Positions 45,726-53,860 of a DNA stretch of 64,000 nucleotides are shown piece after piece. The notes under the pieces are model-generated. The model was given only the letters and a program-made list of their open reading frames with translations, searched no databases and was not told where the DNA came from. Position 1 is the stretch's first letter; every line of letters begins with the position of its first letter. The position numbers and the translations under genes are program-made. The stretch is from the NCBI RefSeq assembly GCF_000380645.1, contig NZ_AQXZ01000016.1, positions 310,001 to 374,000 of the forward strand, given 5' to 3'. Source of the DNA: Smaragdicoccus niigatensis DSM 44881 = NBRC 103563. GTDB taxonomy: Bacteria; Actinomycetota; Actinomycetes; Mycobacteriales; Mycobacteriaceae.

Positions 45726-45771
45726 TCACTCGCCTGACGCTGAGTGCGGAGAAAATGGTCGTTACCATTTC
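45726..45771 (-). promoter_or_regulatory. Two inverted repeats in the L,D-transpeptidase leader
   Basis: CACTC (45727-45731) with GAGTG (45742-45746), and AAATGGT (45753-45759) with ACCATTT (45764-45770). Both lie within 60 bases before the start codon. They could be RNA hairpins or protein-binding dyads. No riboswitch class is recognised. Confidence 0.35.
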
Positions 45772-45907
45772 GCCGCATTTGTCAGCGTCGTCGCGCAAAC
45801 GCTCCGCGAACAACAAACTCTGTCGCGAAGAACGTTAAGGGAGTTGTGAGAGGCGCACCGTTACTTGGAATAACACCTTTGTCGCATTGCGGTCGCGTTT
45901 CTGCGCG

Positions 45908-47053
45908 TCATCGAATACTTGTGAATTCTGTTACCGCTTCGATGACGTGATCGATATGTTCGTCCTGCATAGCGGCCCACAACGGAAGGCGAACAAGCCG
46001 CGACGCGAAGTCCGCACTCTTGCGGCACGTGGTTCCCACGCGACCGAATTTCAGACCCGCCGGACTGCTGTCGAGCGGCACATAATGGAAGGCCGCGCCG
46101 ACTCCGTGCGCCCGCAGATGCGTCAGCAGGCCGTCCTGCGTCTCCGGGTCTGGTGCGAGCAGGTAGAACAGGTGCGCGGTGTGTCCACGATCCTCAGGCA
46201 CCGACATCAGCTGGAATCCGTTGTCCGCCGCCCACTTCGGCAGTGCCGCGGCGTAGGAATCCCACACGCGGTGACGTCCCGCTTGAATGGTGTCGAACTC
46301 GGCGAGCTGGGCGTCAAGAACCGCAGCATTGAATTCGCTCGGCAGGTAGCTCGAACCAATTTCCTGCCACGAGTACTTGTCCACCTGACCGCGCATGAAT
46401 CGCGCCCGGTCGGTGCCCTTCTCTCGAATGATCTCGGCGCGGCCGATCAAAACGCTGTCATTGGTGAGGAGTGCACCACCTTCACCGCAGTGAATGTTCT
46501 TGGTGTCGTGGAAGCTCAGCGTGCCCATCGTGCCGATGGTGCCGAGTTGCTGACCTCGCCAGGTTCCGCCCAGACCGTGGGCGTTGTCCTCGATGATCGC
46601 CAGGCCGAAGCGTCGCGAAAGTGCAAGCAGCCCTTCCATATCCGCTGCGACACCGCCGTAATGCATGACGATGATGGCAACGGTCCGGTTCGTGATGGCA
46701 GCTTCGACCGACTCCGGGTCGAGGTTTCCGGTCGCCGGGTCGATGTCCGCGAACACGCAGGTCGCGCCGCGCAGTGCGACCGCCGCCGCCATCGACGGAA
46801 AGGTGAAGCTCGGAACGATGACCTCGTCGTCCGGCCCCAGCTCGAGTAGCAGAGCCGCAAGCTCCAGCGCGTGCGTGCACGACGTCGTGAGAAGGGCGTG
46901 CTCCGCCGTGGTGATGCGCTTGAGACGGGTGGTCGCCGATGCGGTGAACGGGCCATCTCCATGGGCATGACCGGAATCGAGCACGGCCAGCACGTTGTCG
47001 CGCTCCGCCTTGCTCTTGTAAGGGTGACTCATCGCCACCTTCAAAACCGCCAC
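45908..47053 (-). CDS. dTDP-4-oxo-6-deoxyhexose aminotransferase (WecE/RffA-like)
   Basis: PLP-dependent DegT/DnrJ/EryC1-family enzyme of 381 residues. It matches the WecE/RffA group (dTDP-4-amino-4,6-dideoxygalactose formation): LLTTSCTHALELAALLL, EVIVPSFTFPSMAAAV, SFHDTKNIHCGEGGALL with the PLP lysine, and IIREKGTDRARFMRGQVDKY. ATG at 47032 is a possible alternative start with better spacing from AAGGTGGCG. It is the last gene of a four-gene cassette with a GtrB-type glycosyltransferase just upstream, so the aminosugar made is probably loaded onto polyprenyl phosphate. Confidence 0.9.
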   Translation of the reverse strand: MAVLKVAMSHPYKSKAERDNVLAVLDSGHAHGDGPFTASATTRLKRITTAEHALLTTSCTHALELAALLLELGPDDEVIVPSFTFPSMAAAVALRGATCVFADIDPATGNLDPESVEAAITNRTVAIIVMHYGGVAADMEGLLALSRRFGLAIIEDNAHGLGGTWRGQQLGTIGTMGTLSFHDTKNIHCGEGGALLTNDSVLIGRAEIIREKGTDRARFMRGQVDKYSWQEIGSSYLPSEFNAAVLDAQLAEFDTIQAGRHRVWDSYAAALPKWAADNGFQLMSVPEDRGHTAHLFYLLAPDPETQDGLLTHLRAHGVGAAFHYVPLDSSPAGLKFGRVGTTCRKSADFASRLVRLPLWAAMQDEHIDHVIEAVTEFTSIR

Positions 47054-47066
47054 GCCCGCCTCCCGG

Positions 47067-48080
47067 CTACTGCTCGACCGGCCCGACCGCGGCGACCGCT
47101 TCGTTGCGGTGTGCTGTGGTCCCGGTTACAGGGGATTCGACGGTTAAGTAGAGCGGACGCCCGATTAATACGTGCAGCGCCACGCCGAGATATTCCGCAA
47201 CGATACCGATCGAAAAGAGGACGGCGCCCGAGCACACTAATTGCAGAACAATTGTCGAAGCCCAGCCCGGTTCATCCTCGCCGCCGAAAATTGTCGACAC
47301 CGTGACATACGCTGCAATTAAAAGGCCCGATAATGCGAGCAACATTCCCAGCGCACTGACGAAGCGCAGGCCACGCGTACCGCTGGAAAGGAACATCTTC
47401 CAGAACAGCGCAAAGAGAGATTTGTAGTTGTAACCGGAAACCTCGCGCCCCTCAGCACGGAGAACGACCGGCGCCGTCGCCGTCCGACCGACAACCCAGG
47501 TCAGCGCAACGTCGAGATAAACCCCCGACGCGGTGACCTTCGCCAATTGCCGACCGATGTCGCCACGAATGAGACGGAAGCTCTGGAATTCGACCGACTG
47601 GGGCAGTCCACACATCACCGACAGCGTCCGCTTGGCGGCGCGCGAGGTGAAGTTGCGCATGAATCCGTGCGGCGGACGGTTGGTCGGATTCGAGAACACG
47701 AGGCTCACGCGTTCGCGCAATGCGGTGTCGAGGAACGTCGCGATGTACGCGGGGTCGTGCTGACCGTCCTCGTCCATAGTGATGATCCACTCGGCCTTCG
47801 ACGCCACCATTCCGGCAATGGTCGCGGCGTCCTGGCCGTAGTTGCGGCTCAACCACACGACGTTGACGAAGTCGAAGCGCTGCTCCAACTCGGACAACAC
47901 CAGGTCCGAACGATCCGGACCGTGGTCGTGAACGAGGACGACGTCCGACACGACGAATCGGTGGCCGTCCGGGGTCGTCGTCGGGCTGGTGTACTGCTCC
48001 AACTCCGCGACGAGACCCGCAATGGTCTGTTCGCCGCGGTAAATGGGCACGACCACCGAGACTGTGATCAATCCACTCAT
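47067..48080 (-). CDS. Polyprenyl-phosphate glycosyltransferase, family 2 (GtrB-like)
   Basis: A 337-residue membrane glycosyltransferase. The N-terminal GT-A domain has VSVVVPIYRGEQTIAGLV, VWLSRNYGQDAATIAGM and the DXD-type metal site in IITMDEDGQHDP. Two C-terminal membrane helices (residues about 232-257 and 275-300) are typical of GtrB/DpmS-like enzymes that make undecaprenyl- or decaprenyl-phosphate sugars. The start codon overlaps the stop of the upstream gene (ATGA). The sugar is probably the product of the adjoining aminotransferase (inference). Confidence 0.9.
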   Translation of the reverse strand: MSGLITVSVVVPIYRGEQTIAGLVAELEQYTSPTTTPDGHRFVVSDVVLVHDHGPDRSDLVLSELEQRFDFVNVVWLSRNYGQDAATIAGMVASKAEWIITMDEDGQHDPAYIATFLDTALRERVSLVFSNPTNRPPHGFMRNFTSRAAKRTLSVMCGLPQSVEFQSFRLIRGDIGRQLAKVTASGVYLDVALTWVVGRTATAPVVLRAEGREVSGYNYKSLFALFWKMFLSSGTRGLRFVSALGMLLALSGLLIAAYVTVSTIFGGEDEPGWASTIVLQLVCSGAVLFSIGIVAEYLGVALHVLIGRPLYLTVESPVTGTTAHRNEAVAAVGPVEQ

Positions 48081-50329
48081 ACGAGCGTCTCCTCGAGTTC
48101 CCGTTCGACCGGCACGATCACCGGGTCCGCTGGCTCCGGCCGGCGGCGCGAGCGGATGTGCAGCATTTGCAGAATGGCCAGACCAAACAGGCCCACTGCG
48201 GCACTGACGGCACCGATCTTCCAGCCCGGGAACTCGTACGACACCTCGAGATCCGCATTCTTCGTGCCGGCCGGGATGTTGACCGTGATGAACTGGTCGA
48301 GCAGCGCGGTGTGCGGCACGACCTTGCCGTTGAGCGTGATGTGGTAACCCGGCCAGTCGAGCCGCGCGAAGACGATGCGGCCACCGCTCGCCGAACTCAC
48401 CCGAACTGAGCTCGTGTCATCGGTCTCGCCGGTCGACTGGGCGGTCACGCCCTGGGTGTCCGAAATGCGGCCGTTCCGCGTCGAGATCAGACCGTCGTTA
48501 CGCTCGAGCACCGCGATGAACGCCTCATGGCCCGGGTACTTCGCCCAGTGCCAGCCGGCCGGAGCCGGCGTGGTGTCGACGTTCGGGTACTGAAGTTTGT
48601 GCAGGACCACGCGGTCGATCTTCATCAGGTCAACGAGGGTCTTGCCCGTCGACGGCTCGACCGTGAAAGCCCACCGGTACGCCTCCGGGCACGTCGTGCC
48701 GTCCCACTTCATGCACAGGTGAAAGGCCATCGCCGCATATCCGACCGGCGTGTAGCCGTTGGCATACGTCTGGTCGAGGGTCATCGGGACATTACCCAAG
48801 GTCAACGACTGGAAATAGGCGGGATCGATCCCGCGGCCCTTGTGGTGCAGCGCATCGGCGTTGACGCCCGGAACGCGCGGCACCTGGCTCAGCTGCAGCG
48901 TCGTTCCCGTGAAGTGCGGGAACTGTGCGGCGAGTTCGGTGCGGTTCGCCGGAACGCCGAACGCGAGCGGGTGCGGATTCGCCTGACTGACCTGGAATCC
49001 CGCAATCGGCGCAACCGACAGGATGAGCACGAGGCAGGCGGCCGCGGTTCCGCGAGTGCGGGCAAGCCACAGCGCGACGAGTCCGAGGGCGACGACGACC
49101 GCCACGGAACCGGTGTGCAGCAGCCAGTCACGCGGTGCGGAGGCGATCGATCGGATGAAGAGGAAGACGATCAATCCACCTGCGACGGAGGCGCGAGTGC
49201 GCCACGCGGCGAGGGTGCCATACCGGCTGAGCAGCGTGCACACGAGGATCAATGCGCCGAGGGCGAGCATCGGAAGAACGCGGACGGGCCAGCGCAGGAC
49301 GCCGATTGCTGCCGGTCCGGCGGTCCAGGTCAGGGCCAGGCCGGCGAAGATCGCGATGCCGCACAGTTCACGAGCGCCTTCGCGCGCACGCTTCCAGTCG
49401 ATGAATGCGAGCGCGGGGATCAGGAACCACGCGATGTAGACGACCGGCAGCGGGAAGATGATGCCGAACCACGATGAGAACGTCGGATGGGTCGTCGGCA
49501 GGCTCGCGTTCAACGACTCCGACCACGGGATTGTCATCTGGCCGTCGTTGATGATGGTGTGGCTCCGGCGCAGAGTGACCGGCGCGGTCATGACGCCGGC
49601 GATGTAGATGATCACGCACACCAGCGCGGCACTCGTGGCGACCGCCGCGAGTTTGGCCGAACCCTTCCAATGGCGCTGGTAGATCCATTCGCCCACGACG
49701 ACCGACGCGATCATCAACGCCGACTCGATGCCGGGCCAGATGTATCCGCACCCGATGGCGAAGAACAAGAAGGTGAAGACCGGAATCGGCCCGCTGTGTC
49801 CGCGCGCATAACGAACACCCGATGCCCACGCGTGCGTCAGCCACGCCGTTCCCGCGAGCCCGAGAACCCAGGTGGCCTGGTCGAAGAACAGCATCCAACC
49901 GCTGAACGGGAACGCCACAGCCGCGACCGCCGCCCATTGCGGGCGCGCGCCGTAGTTGAGGCACACACGAAACACGCCGAGGGCCAGGATCAGCGAGTAC
50001 AGAAGCTTCGCGAGCGTCGCGAGCAGCAGCAGGTTGCTGAATGACGGCGCGAGCAGATTGATAAGGAACTGCGGCGGATTGAAGATCGAACTCTGGCCCT
50101 CGACGAGGTAGTTACCGGCCTGCCATTCCTCTGGCACGATCGTGGGGAAAGTGCCTTCGCGCAACATCTTTCCGACGTGGACCCACAACGGGACGTACTG
50201 CAGTTCGCTGTCGTCGGTGTAGAAGTGCCGAATGTTGGCGAGCAGCACCGCCGCGTATCCGAGCGTGACGCCCACGAGTGAGACCGCGGCCCACCGCAGA
50301 TTCTGAGCTCTTGTCGTTTCGTGATCCAT
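48077..50329 (-). CDS. YfhO-like multipass membrane glycosyltransferase
   Basis: A 750-residue polytopic protein of GT-C architecture. About 12-13 membrane helices in residues 15-470 include an early periplasm-facing acidic motif (NIRHFYTDDSEL). An extracytoplasmic C-terminal domain follows (residues 480-705) with WPGYHITLNGKVV, a YfhO-type beta-sandwich feature. A final helix and basic tail close it. YfhO proteins take sugar from polyprenyl phosphate and place it on a surface polymer. It sits between a GtrA-type flippase and a GtrB-type transferase, the three-part arrangement known from Firmicutes teichoic-acid glycosylation. The acceptor here is unknown (arabinogalactan, lipoglycan or protein are options). 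Confidence 0.8.
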   Translation of the reverse strand: MDHETTRAQNLRWAAVSLVGVTLGYAAVLLANIRHFYTDDSELQYVPLWVHVGKMLREGTFPTIVPEEWQAGNYLVEGQSSIFNPPQFLINLLAPSFSNLLLLATLAKLLYSLILALGVFRVCLNYGARPQWAAVAAVAFPFSGWMLFFDQATWVLGLAGTAWLTHAWASGVRYARGHSGPIPVFTFLFFAIGCGYIWPGIESALMIASVVVGEWIYQRHWKGSAKLAAVATSAALVCVIIYIAGVMTAPVTLRRSHTIINDGQMTIPWSESLNASLPTTHPTFSSWFGIIFPLPVVYIAWFLIPALAFIDWKRAREGARELCGIAIFAGLALTWTAGPAAIGVLRWPVRVLPMLALGALILVCTLLSRYGTLAAWRTRASVAGGLIVFLFIRSIASAPRDWLLHTGSVAVVVALGLVALWLARTRGTAAACLVLILSVAPIAGFQVSQANPHPLAFGVPANRTELAAQFPHFTGTTLQLSQVPRVPGVNADALHHKGRGIDPAYFQSLTLGNVPMTLDQTYANGYTPVGYAAMAFHLCMKWDGTTCPEAYRWAFTVEPSTGKTLVDLMKIDRVVLHKLQYPNVDTTPAPAGWHWAKYPGHEAFIAVLERNDGLISTRNGRISDTQGVTAQSTGETDDTSSVRVSSASGGRIVFARLDWPGYHITLNGKVVPHTALLDQFITVNIPAGTKNADLEVSYEFPGWKIGAVSAAVGLFGLAILQMLHIRSRRRPEPADPVIVPVERELEETLV

Positions 50330-50775
50330 TAAGGCATCCGTACTGGTGAGCGGCGGAAAGAAATATGGCGGTGGCCGAAGAAACTGGCGATCGCGACCAA
50401 GCCGAGAACGACGAATTGCGAGGGAATCGGCGGCAGGCCGATGAGCGTCACGAACGCGAACATGAGCGCAATGTTCAGGACCAGGCCGGTCGAATTGACG
50501 CCGACGAACCGAACGAAGTCACCCAGCACCTGGCCTCTGACCTTGAACACGAACGTGCGGTGCAAACCGAACGCAACGACGATGCTGACGCAGTACGCGA
50601 GCACAACGGCAAGGCTGTAGAAGTGCTCGCCGAGGATCTTGATCCAGGCGACGAACGCCAGAAATCCGACGAGCGTGTTGATTCCGCCCACGACAAGAAA
50701 CGCGAATTGCTGCGAGGTCAGCAGTCCCCAGACCCGACCCATGACGGTCGGACGATCGAGCACTCCCCCATCCAC
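50329..50775 (-). CDS. GtrA-family membrane protein (putative polyprenyl-phosphate sugar flippase)
   Basis: A 148-residue protein with four membrane helices and GtrA motifs: FAFLVVGGINTLVGFLAFVA at helix 1, LHRTFVFKVRG after helix 2, and ASFFGHRHISFRR at the C-terminus. GtrA/GtcA proteins are thought to flip polyprenyl-linked sugars across the membrane. Its stop and the start of the YfhO-like gene overlap by one base (TAATG). First gene of the four-gene glycosylation cassette. Confidence 0.88.
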   Translation of the reverse strand: MDGGVLDRPTVMGRVWGLLTSQQFAFLVVGGINTLVGFLAFVAWIKILGEHFYSLAVVLAYCVSIVVAFGLHRTFVFKVRGQVLGDFVRFVGVNSTGLVLNIALMFAFVTLIGLPPIPSQFVVLGLVAIASFFGHRHISFRRSPVRMP

Positions 50776-50868
50776 GAGGCCAGTGTTGCAGGAAAGTGAT
50801 CGAATCCCGTGTGTGCGCTGTGGGGTGTCGGCGATCTCGTCCGATTCGAATTTCGCGACCCTTGCTAA

Positions 50869-52389
50869 TCAGGCAAGCAGGTCATTCTCCATCGCGAAGA
50901 GCGCCGCGGCACCCCGCGTCGAGACGCCGATCTTGGTGTAGATGTTCTGGATGTGGCGGTCGGCCGTCTTGGCCGAGATGAACAGCTGGGCCGCGATCTG
51001 CTTGACCGTGTGTCCGCGAGCGGCGAGAACCAGCACTTCGACCTCACGCACGGTGAGCCCGGCGGGATACGTCTGGCGAGTCGCTCGTCCGCCATGGCCG
51101 GCGGCGACGAGTACGGCCTCGACGATCTGCGCATCCAACCGTCCTGCTGTTGCGTGATCCCTCAACCGAACGTCCGGATTCTCGGTCCCTTTGTCGACCG
51201 CCAACTGGTACACGTCCGCCGCAGCGACGACTCGCGCGGCCCGAGGTAGAGCGCCCGCCGTCAACCCCTTCGGGTATCCGCTTCCGTCCAGGCATTCGTG
51301 ATGACAACCAGCCGTCGGGACCAGTTCGCGAAGAGCGTCAGACCGCCGCAGCATCTGCTCGGTCAACATCGGGTGCAGTTCGTATCGGTCCAGCTCGGAC
51401 CGCGTCAACGGTCCGGTCTTCACGAGGATCGACGTCGGCACAGCTGTGATTCCCAGGTCGTGCAGCCAACCCGCGCGCGCAATGTTCCGCTGCTCCTCCT
51501 CGCTCATACCGAGTTGTTTGGCAGCACGCAGAGCAAGGTCGGCGACCGCCCGGGAGTGACCGGCCGACCCTGGATTCTTGAGGTCGACGAAATCCGCCGC
51601 TACGCGCATCGCTTCGTCGAGAACGTCGCCGCTCACCGTGCGATGTGGCGACGATTCCAACGCGAGCGCGGCCTCCCACGGATCGACATCATCGAGTCGC
51701 TCGAGGATCGAGCGGCCGTGCGCGAGGAATGCCTCGGCTACCAGCGGGTCGTAGGCCTTGCCGCTGCGTGCCCCGGCGAACGCGAGGGCGCGATCGATGC
51801 CCTGCAGTCGAGAAATCGCCTCCATATCGTGGGTGACGTGCACGATGCGCATGGGCAACGGAATGTCGGTGCCCTTGACGCCACGGGGCAGTCCGTTGCC
51901 GTTCCACCGTTCGAAAGTGTCCCGTAGCGACGCTCGGACGTCGTCCGACATCGAGAGTCGCTCGGCGAGCGAATCCCCCACCTCGCAACCCGTTTGGAAG
52001 TTCATCTCCATGTAGGCGCGACCGCCGGCGAGCATCGCCAACACGTCCTTGACCCGCTGCGGTCCGGAGGCACCATCACCGGCGTGGAAAACGATCTCGC
52101 GCAGCACCTCTCGCGGGTCCGAAAGGTCCTTGACCACAGTTCGCGAACGAGTCTCGATGTCATCGCCGAACACCGCGGCGACTTCAAACGCATGACCGGT
52201 ACAGCCGAGGTAGCGCAGCAGGGACACCCAGTACACGGTGTCGCGATCGTCGGCGGTGAGGCCCATCCGCTCGGCCAACTCGGTCGCCAGCACGCAGCTA
52301 CGGAGTTGCGAGCCGATCGGCTGTCCAAACGCGTTGTCCTGGCCAAGCGCGAGAATCGCAACGAGTTCTGCTAACCGGACCGCTGTCAC
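50869..52389 (-). CDS. HD-GYP domain protein with C-terminal LuxR DNA-binding domain
   Basis: A 506-residue protein. The N-terminal 260 residues are helical and include a degenerate HD-like repeat (MRIVHVTHDMEAISRLQGID). The middle carries an HD-GYP phosphohydrolase-type domain with AGWLHDLGITAVPTSIL and CHHECLDGSGYPKGL. The last 65 residues are a LuxR/GerE helix-turn-helix (LTVREVEVLVLAARGHTVKQ). The usual Lys of HDxGK is replaced, so catalysis is uncertain. Joining HD-GYP to LuxR suggests nucleotide- or metal-gated transcription control. GTG at 52389 is used; it stands alone. Confidence 0.88.
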   Translation of the reverse strand: MTAVRLAELVAILALGQDNAFGQPIGSQLRSCVLATELAERMGLTADDRDTVYWVSLLRYLGCTGHAFEVAAVFGDDIETRSRTVVKDLSDPREVLREIVFHAGDGASGPQRVKDVLAMLAGGRAYMEMNFQTGCEVGDSLAERLSMSDDVRASLRDTFERWNGNGLPRGVKGTDIPLPMRIVHVTHDMEAISRLQGIDRALAFAGARSGKAYDPLVAEAFLAHGRSILERLDDVDPWEAALALESSPHRTVSGDVLDEAMRVAADFVDLKNPGSAGHSRAVADLALRAAKQLGMSEEEQRNIARAGWLHDLGITAVPTSILVKTGPLTRSELDRYELHPMLTEQMLRRSDALRELVPTAGCHHECLDGSGYPKGLTAGALPRAARVVAAADVYQLAVDKGTENPDVRLRDHATAGRLDAQIVEAVLVAAGHGGRATRQTYPAGLTVREVEVLVLAARGHTVKQIAAQLFISAKTADRHIQNIYTKIGVSTRGAAALFAMENDLLA

Positions 52390-52460
52390 GCGACGACCGT
52401 ACCGCGAATGGGGAGTTCACCCGATGCGGCCCCACCGTCGGCGGAATTAGCGTCGCTGTC

Positions 52461-52883
52461 ATGACAAACACCACGCTCACCAGCACTGATCCCAAGATCC
52501 TCGCCGTCCAGAACCTCTACGATTCGTACTTCCGCGCAGACCTCGAGGGCGCACTCGCCGACGTCTCCGACGACATCGACTGGGCTGCCGAGGCGGCCAG
52601 TACTTCCGCACCCTGGTACGGCCGACGACTCGGCAAGGCGGGAGTAGCCGCCTTCTTCCAGGCCATCGCCGAGAACGTGTCGATCAACCAGTTCGACATC
52701 GAGACGATCACTTCGAACGACACCGACGTCATCGCCGTCGTGAAGTGGTCGTACACGGTTCACACGACGGGTCGCACCACTGAGATGTACATGCAGCACT
52801 GGTGGCGATTCGCCGACGGCAAGATGGTCTTCTTCCGCGGCAGCGAAGACAGCGAACAGACCGCTGCGGCGTTCCGGCACTGA
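52461..52883 (+). CDS. SnoaL-like/NTF2-fold protein
   Basis: A 140-residue single-domain protein: ILAVQNLYDSYFRADLEGAL at the start, DIDWAAEAASTSAPWYGRRL in the middle, and MQHWWRFADGKMVFFRGSED near the end. This is the cone-shaped NTF2-like fold used by ketosteroid isomerases, SnoaL cyclases and ligand-binding proteins. No catalytic assignment is possible. Divergent from the HD-GYP gene; an inverted repeat follows its stop. Confidence 0.8.
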   Translation: MTNTTLTSTDPKILAVQNLYDSYFRADLEGALADVSDDIDWAAEAASTSAPWYGRRLGKAGVAAFFQAIAENVSINQFDIETITSNDTDVIAVVKWSYTVHTTGRTTEMYMQHWWRFADGKMVFFRGSEDSEQTAAAFRH

Positions 52884-52896
52884 ACGAGCGAGCCTC

Positions 52897-52927
52897 GGAC
52901 GCCGGGTAATTCGATTGCCCGGCGTCC
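52897..52927 (+). terminator. Hairpin after the SnoaL-like gene
   Basis: GGACGCCGGG (52897-52906) and CCCGGCGTCC (52918-52927) form a perfect ten-base stem with an 11-base A/T-rich loop, 14 bases after the stop. No T-tract follows. Confidence 0.6.
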
Positions 52928-52951
52928 GGGCGCCCGAGGATCATCGGCGAA

Positions 52952-53458
52952 ATGGACATCTCGATCCGGCCCGCGCACCTCGACGACATCGCCGCACTTC
53001 AGGATGCCGAGGAGCGCGCGGCGACCGTCTTCGCGGACACGACGTCGTCCTACGCGGTCGCGCTGCCGGTCCTGTCCGCTGAATTCCTCGCCCAGCAGAT
53101 CACCGACAAACGGGTGTGGGTCGCAGCGCACCAAGAGGTTGTCGGCTTCGCCGTCGCAACCTTGATCGATGGCACGCCCCACCTGCATGAACTGGACGTC
53201 GTCCCGGAATACGCACGTCGCGGGATCGGGAAACTCCTCATCGAAACGGTCAAGACGTGGGCAGCGAGCAATGGCCACTCGGCGCTGACGCTGTCGACCT
53301 TTCGGGACATTCCGTGGAACGCGCCGTTCTACGCGAAGGTCGGCTTCACCGAGGTCACGCAGCTCACCCCGGGCCTCGAGCAGCTCCGATCACAAGAACG
53401 TGCCGTTGGGCTTGACCTCGACAATCGCATCGTCATGCGACTGGCCATTGGATCGTGA
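52952..53458 (+). CDS. GNAT family N-acetyltransferase
   Basis: A 168-residue acetyltransferase: DISIRPAHLDDIAALQDAEE at the N-terminus, the acetyl-CoA loop VVPEYARRGIGKLLIE, and FRDIPWNAPFYAKVGFTEV near the end, giving a complete GNAT fold. The substrate is unknown. Its last 69 bases overlap the convergent membrane-protein gene of the MoxR operon. Confidence 0.88.
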   Translation: MDISIRPAHLDDIAALQDAEERAATVFADTTSSYAVALPVLSAEFLAQQITDKRVWVAAHQEVVGFAVATLIDGTPHLHELDVVPEYARRGIGKLLIETVKTWAASNGHSALTLSTFRDIPWNAPFYAKVGFTEVTQLTPGLEQLRSQERAVGLDLDNRIVMRLAIGS

Positions 53459-53860
53459 CACCTGCGCGAGGACCGCGGCGACCAGCAGCACGACGAGTAC
53501 TGGAGCAACGAGCGCCAGCCAGCGGGCCCCGATCGGAATCGTCGCCGCGACCACCCCGATCGCGCTTCCGGCGCCCAACGCCACGAGGATTCGGCGTAGG
53601 TCAGGCCAATCCGGGAGCACGGGAGCGAACCGAGCGACGACGGAAATGACGCCAGCCATTCCCGCGACGGCCGCCTGTGATGCCGATTGCGCCCCGAGAG
53701 CGATCGCGACCCCCGCCAGACTCGCCGCGACGACCGTCCACGCCGACAGCTTGACACCGACGACCTGCGCGCCGGCCGCCAGCGCCAGACACACGCCCGA
53801 GCCCCATCCGGCCCCAGGGACGAGGACGGCGATCATGAGGAAGCCGAATCCGATGCTCAT
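53390..53860 (-). CDS. Small membrane protein, last gene of the MoxR operon
   Basis: A 156-residue hydrophobic protein with about five membrane segments, starting MSIGFGFLMIAVLVPGAGWG. The C-terminal 25 residues are hydrophilic (SNGQSHDDAIVEVKPNGTFL). No family is recognised. ATG at 53860 overlaps the DUF58 stop (ATGA), so it belongs to that operon. The longer open frame from 53938 is a shadow of the DUF58 gene. Confidence 0.65.
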   Translation of the reverse strand: MSIGFGFLMIAVLVPGAGWGSGVCLALAAGAQVVGVKLSAWTVVAASLAGVAIALGAQSASQAAVAGMAGVISVVARFAPVLPDWPDLRRILVALGAGSAIGVVAATIPIGARWLALVAPVLVVLLVAAVLAQVSRSNGQSHDDAIVEVKPNGTFL

